This document shows, in pieces, positions 6,026 through 6,575 of a stretch of DNA of 6,575 nucleotides; the first letter of the stretch is position 1; every line of letters begins with the position of its first letter. The notes beneath the pieces were generated by a model, which saw only the letters and a program-made list of their open reading frames with translations, did not search any database and was not told where the DNA came from. A program made the translations under genes and the position numbers. The stretch is from NCBI GenBank assembly GCA_019242465.1, contig JAFAVL010000742.1, positions 1 to 6,575 on the forward strand, in the 5' to 3' direction. The stretch is from Chroococcidiopsidaceae cyanobacterium CP_BM_RX_35. GTDB taxonomy: Bacteria > Cyanobacteriota > Cyanobacteriia > Cyanobacteriales > Chroococcidiopsidaceae.

Positions 6026-6575
6026 ATGAAATCCCCCACTGTAGTTACTACTGCACTGCTGACGACCATCTGTCTAGTATCCCCAGCTCTATCGGAAAAC
6101 GTTGACCAGACTAGACAGCTATTAGCAACCAAAAACTGTATATCCTGCGATCTCAGCAATGCTGGTTTAGTCATGGCTAACTTATCTGGAGCCAATCTGA
6201 ATGGGGCCAATCTCAGTGGTGCTAATCTTAGTCGTGCTAACCTGAGTGGGGCTGACCTGAGTGGGGCTAACCTAAGTGGAGCTTCTTTATATGGTGCCAA
6301 CTTAAGTGGAGCTAAAATGAGTGGAGCTAACCTAGGTGGAGCTGATTTTCGAGATTCTTACCTGGTCAATGCCAATGTGATTGGTGCCAAGGTGAGTGAA
6401 GCTGACTTTCAAGGAGCGATCGGCATCCCACTCCAAGTCGGCACGTCAGAAGACTTTTATAGATGGGGTGTAGCAGAAGCCGATAAAGGGGACCCGACAG
6501 GGGCGATCGAACATTTCGATCAAGCACTGACTCTTAAACCCAACTTTGCCCCTGCTTACATAGCTCGTGGTGCTG
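6026..6575 (+). CDS. Exported pentapeptide-repeat protein with TPR domain (3' end missing)
   Basis: The frame is open from ATG 6026 to the window edge (183 codons visible). Residues 1-23 form a signal peptide: K2, a hydrophobic stretch [15 protein letters not shown], and a likely cut after S23. The start of the mature protein carries Cys38-x-x-Cys41 (KNCISCDL). About 18 pentapeptides of the A(N/D)LSG type run from 41 to 130, which should fold as a right-handed quadrilateral beta-helix. From about 140, [15 protein letters not shown] and [13 protein letters not shown] are the start of a TPR domain. This layout recurs in cyanobacteria and points to a periplasmic or thylakoid-lumen protein-binding role, but no function is established. 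ATG at 5912 is in frame (38 extra residues) but would bury the signal peptide, so 6026 is preferred. No Shine-Dalgarno sequence precedes it. Confidence 0.88.
   Translation, partial: MKSPTVVTTALLTTICLVSPALSENVDQTRQLLATKNCISCDLSNAGLVMANLSGANLNGANLSGANLSRANLSGADLSGANLSGASLYGANLSGAKMSGANLGGADFRDSYLVNANVIGAKVSEADFQGAIGIPLQVGTSEDFYRWGVAEADKGDPTGAIEHFDQALTLKPNFAPAYIARGA
6176..6415 (+). repeat. 15-bp tandem repeats encoding pentapeptides
   Basis: About 16 consecutive 15-nt units each encode one pentapeptide. Most have drifted at synonymous sites, but units 6242-6256 and 6257-6271 differ at one base in 15, suggesting a recent duplication or gene conversion in the middle of the array. The reverse strand is also open here simply because of the repeat composition. 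Confidence 0.8.

Noticed and set aside
6001..6300. Reverse-strand ORF of 99 codons rich in Leu-Ala-Pro-Leu-Arg
   Set aside because: It is the antisense of the pentapeptide repeat array; its low complexity follows from the 15-bp repeats and it has no family resemblance.
6176..6415. CRISPR-like array
   Set aside because: The 15-bp units are contiguous, in frame and encode a pentapeptide repeat protein; there are no spacers.

Overview
The window looks like chromosomal DNA from a cyanobacterium. Three perfect GCGATCGC octamers (HIP1, a cyanobacterial signature) lie in the first gene. The gene families also fit: a YncE-propeller/phosphoesterase fusion, a CCD1-like carotenoid oxygenase, an Eis-type acetyltransferase and an exported pentapeptide-repeat/TPR protein. 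I cannot name the genus. All five genes are on the + strand, and I see no rRNA, tRNA, CRISPR array, transposase or integrase.

Layout. 1-2444: 3' part of a large gene for a bifunctional YncE-type beta-propeller plus alkaline-phosphatase-superfamily phosphoesterase, cut by the left edge. 2477-2986: WbuC-family cupin, 32 nt downstream and probably co-transcribed. 2987-3181: spacer with a consensus -10 box and a cluster of inverted repeats that looks like an operator. 3182-4372: Eis-like GNAT acetyltransferase with a C-terminal SCP2-like domain. 4373-4471: spacer with a possible mRNA leader hairpin and a good Shine-Dalgarno site. 4472-5908: carotenoid cleavage oxygenase with all four iron-binding histidines. 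5909-6025: probable terminator, a four-codon mini-ORF with a strong ribosome site, and a probable promoter. 6026-6575: signal peptide, pentapeptide-repeat helix and start of a TPR domain, cut by the right edge.

The genes do not form an obvious single pathway. The phosphoesterase and cupin may be a transcriptional pair. The acetyltransferase has its own putative regulated promoter, the carotenoid oxygenase ends in a terminator, and the pentapeptide protein appears to start a new unit. I found no clear new multi-gene system. The points most worth a second look are the palindrome cluster before the acetyltransferase, the bulged hairpin before the carotenoid oxygenase, the helical insertion in the phosphoesterase, and the pentapeptide-TPR architecture with a CxxC motif.
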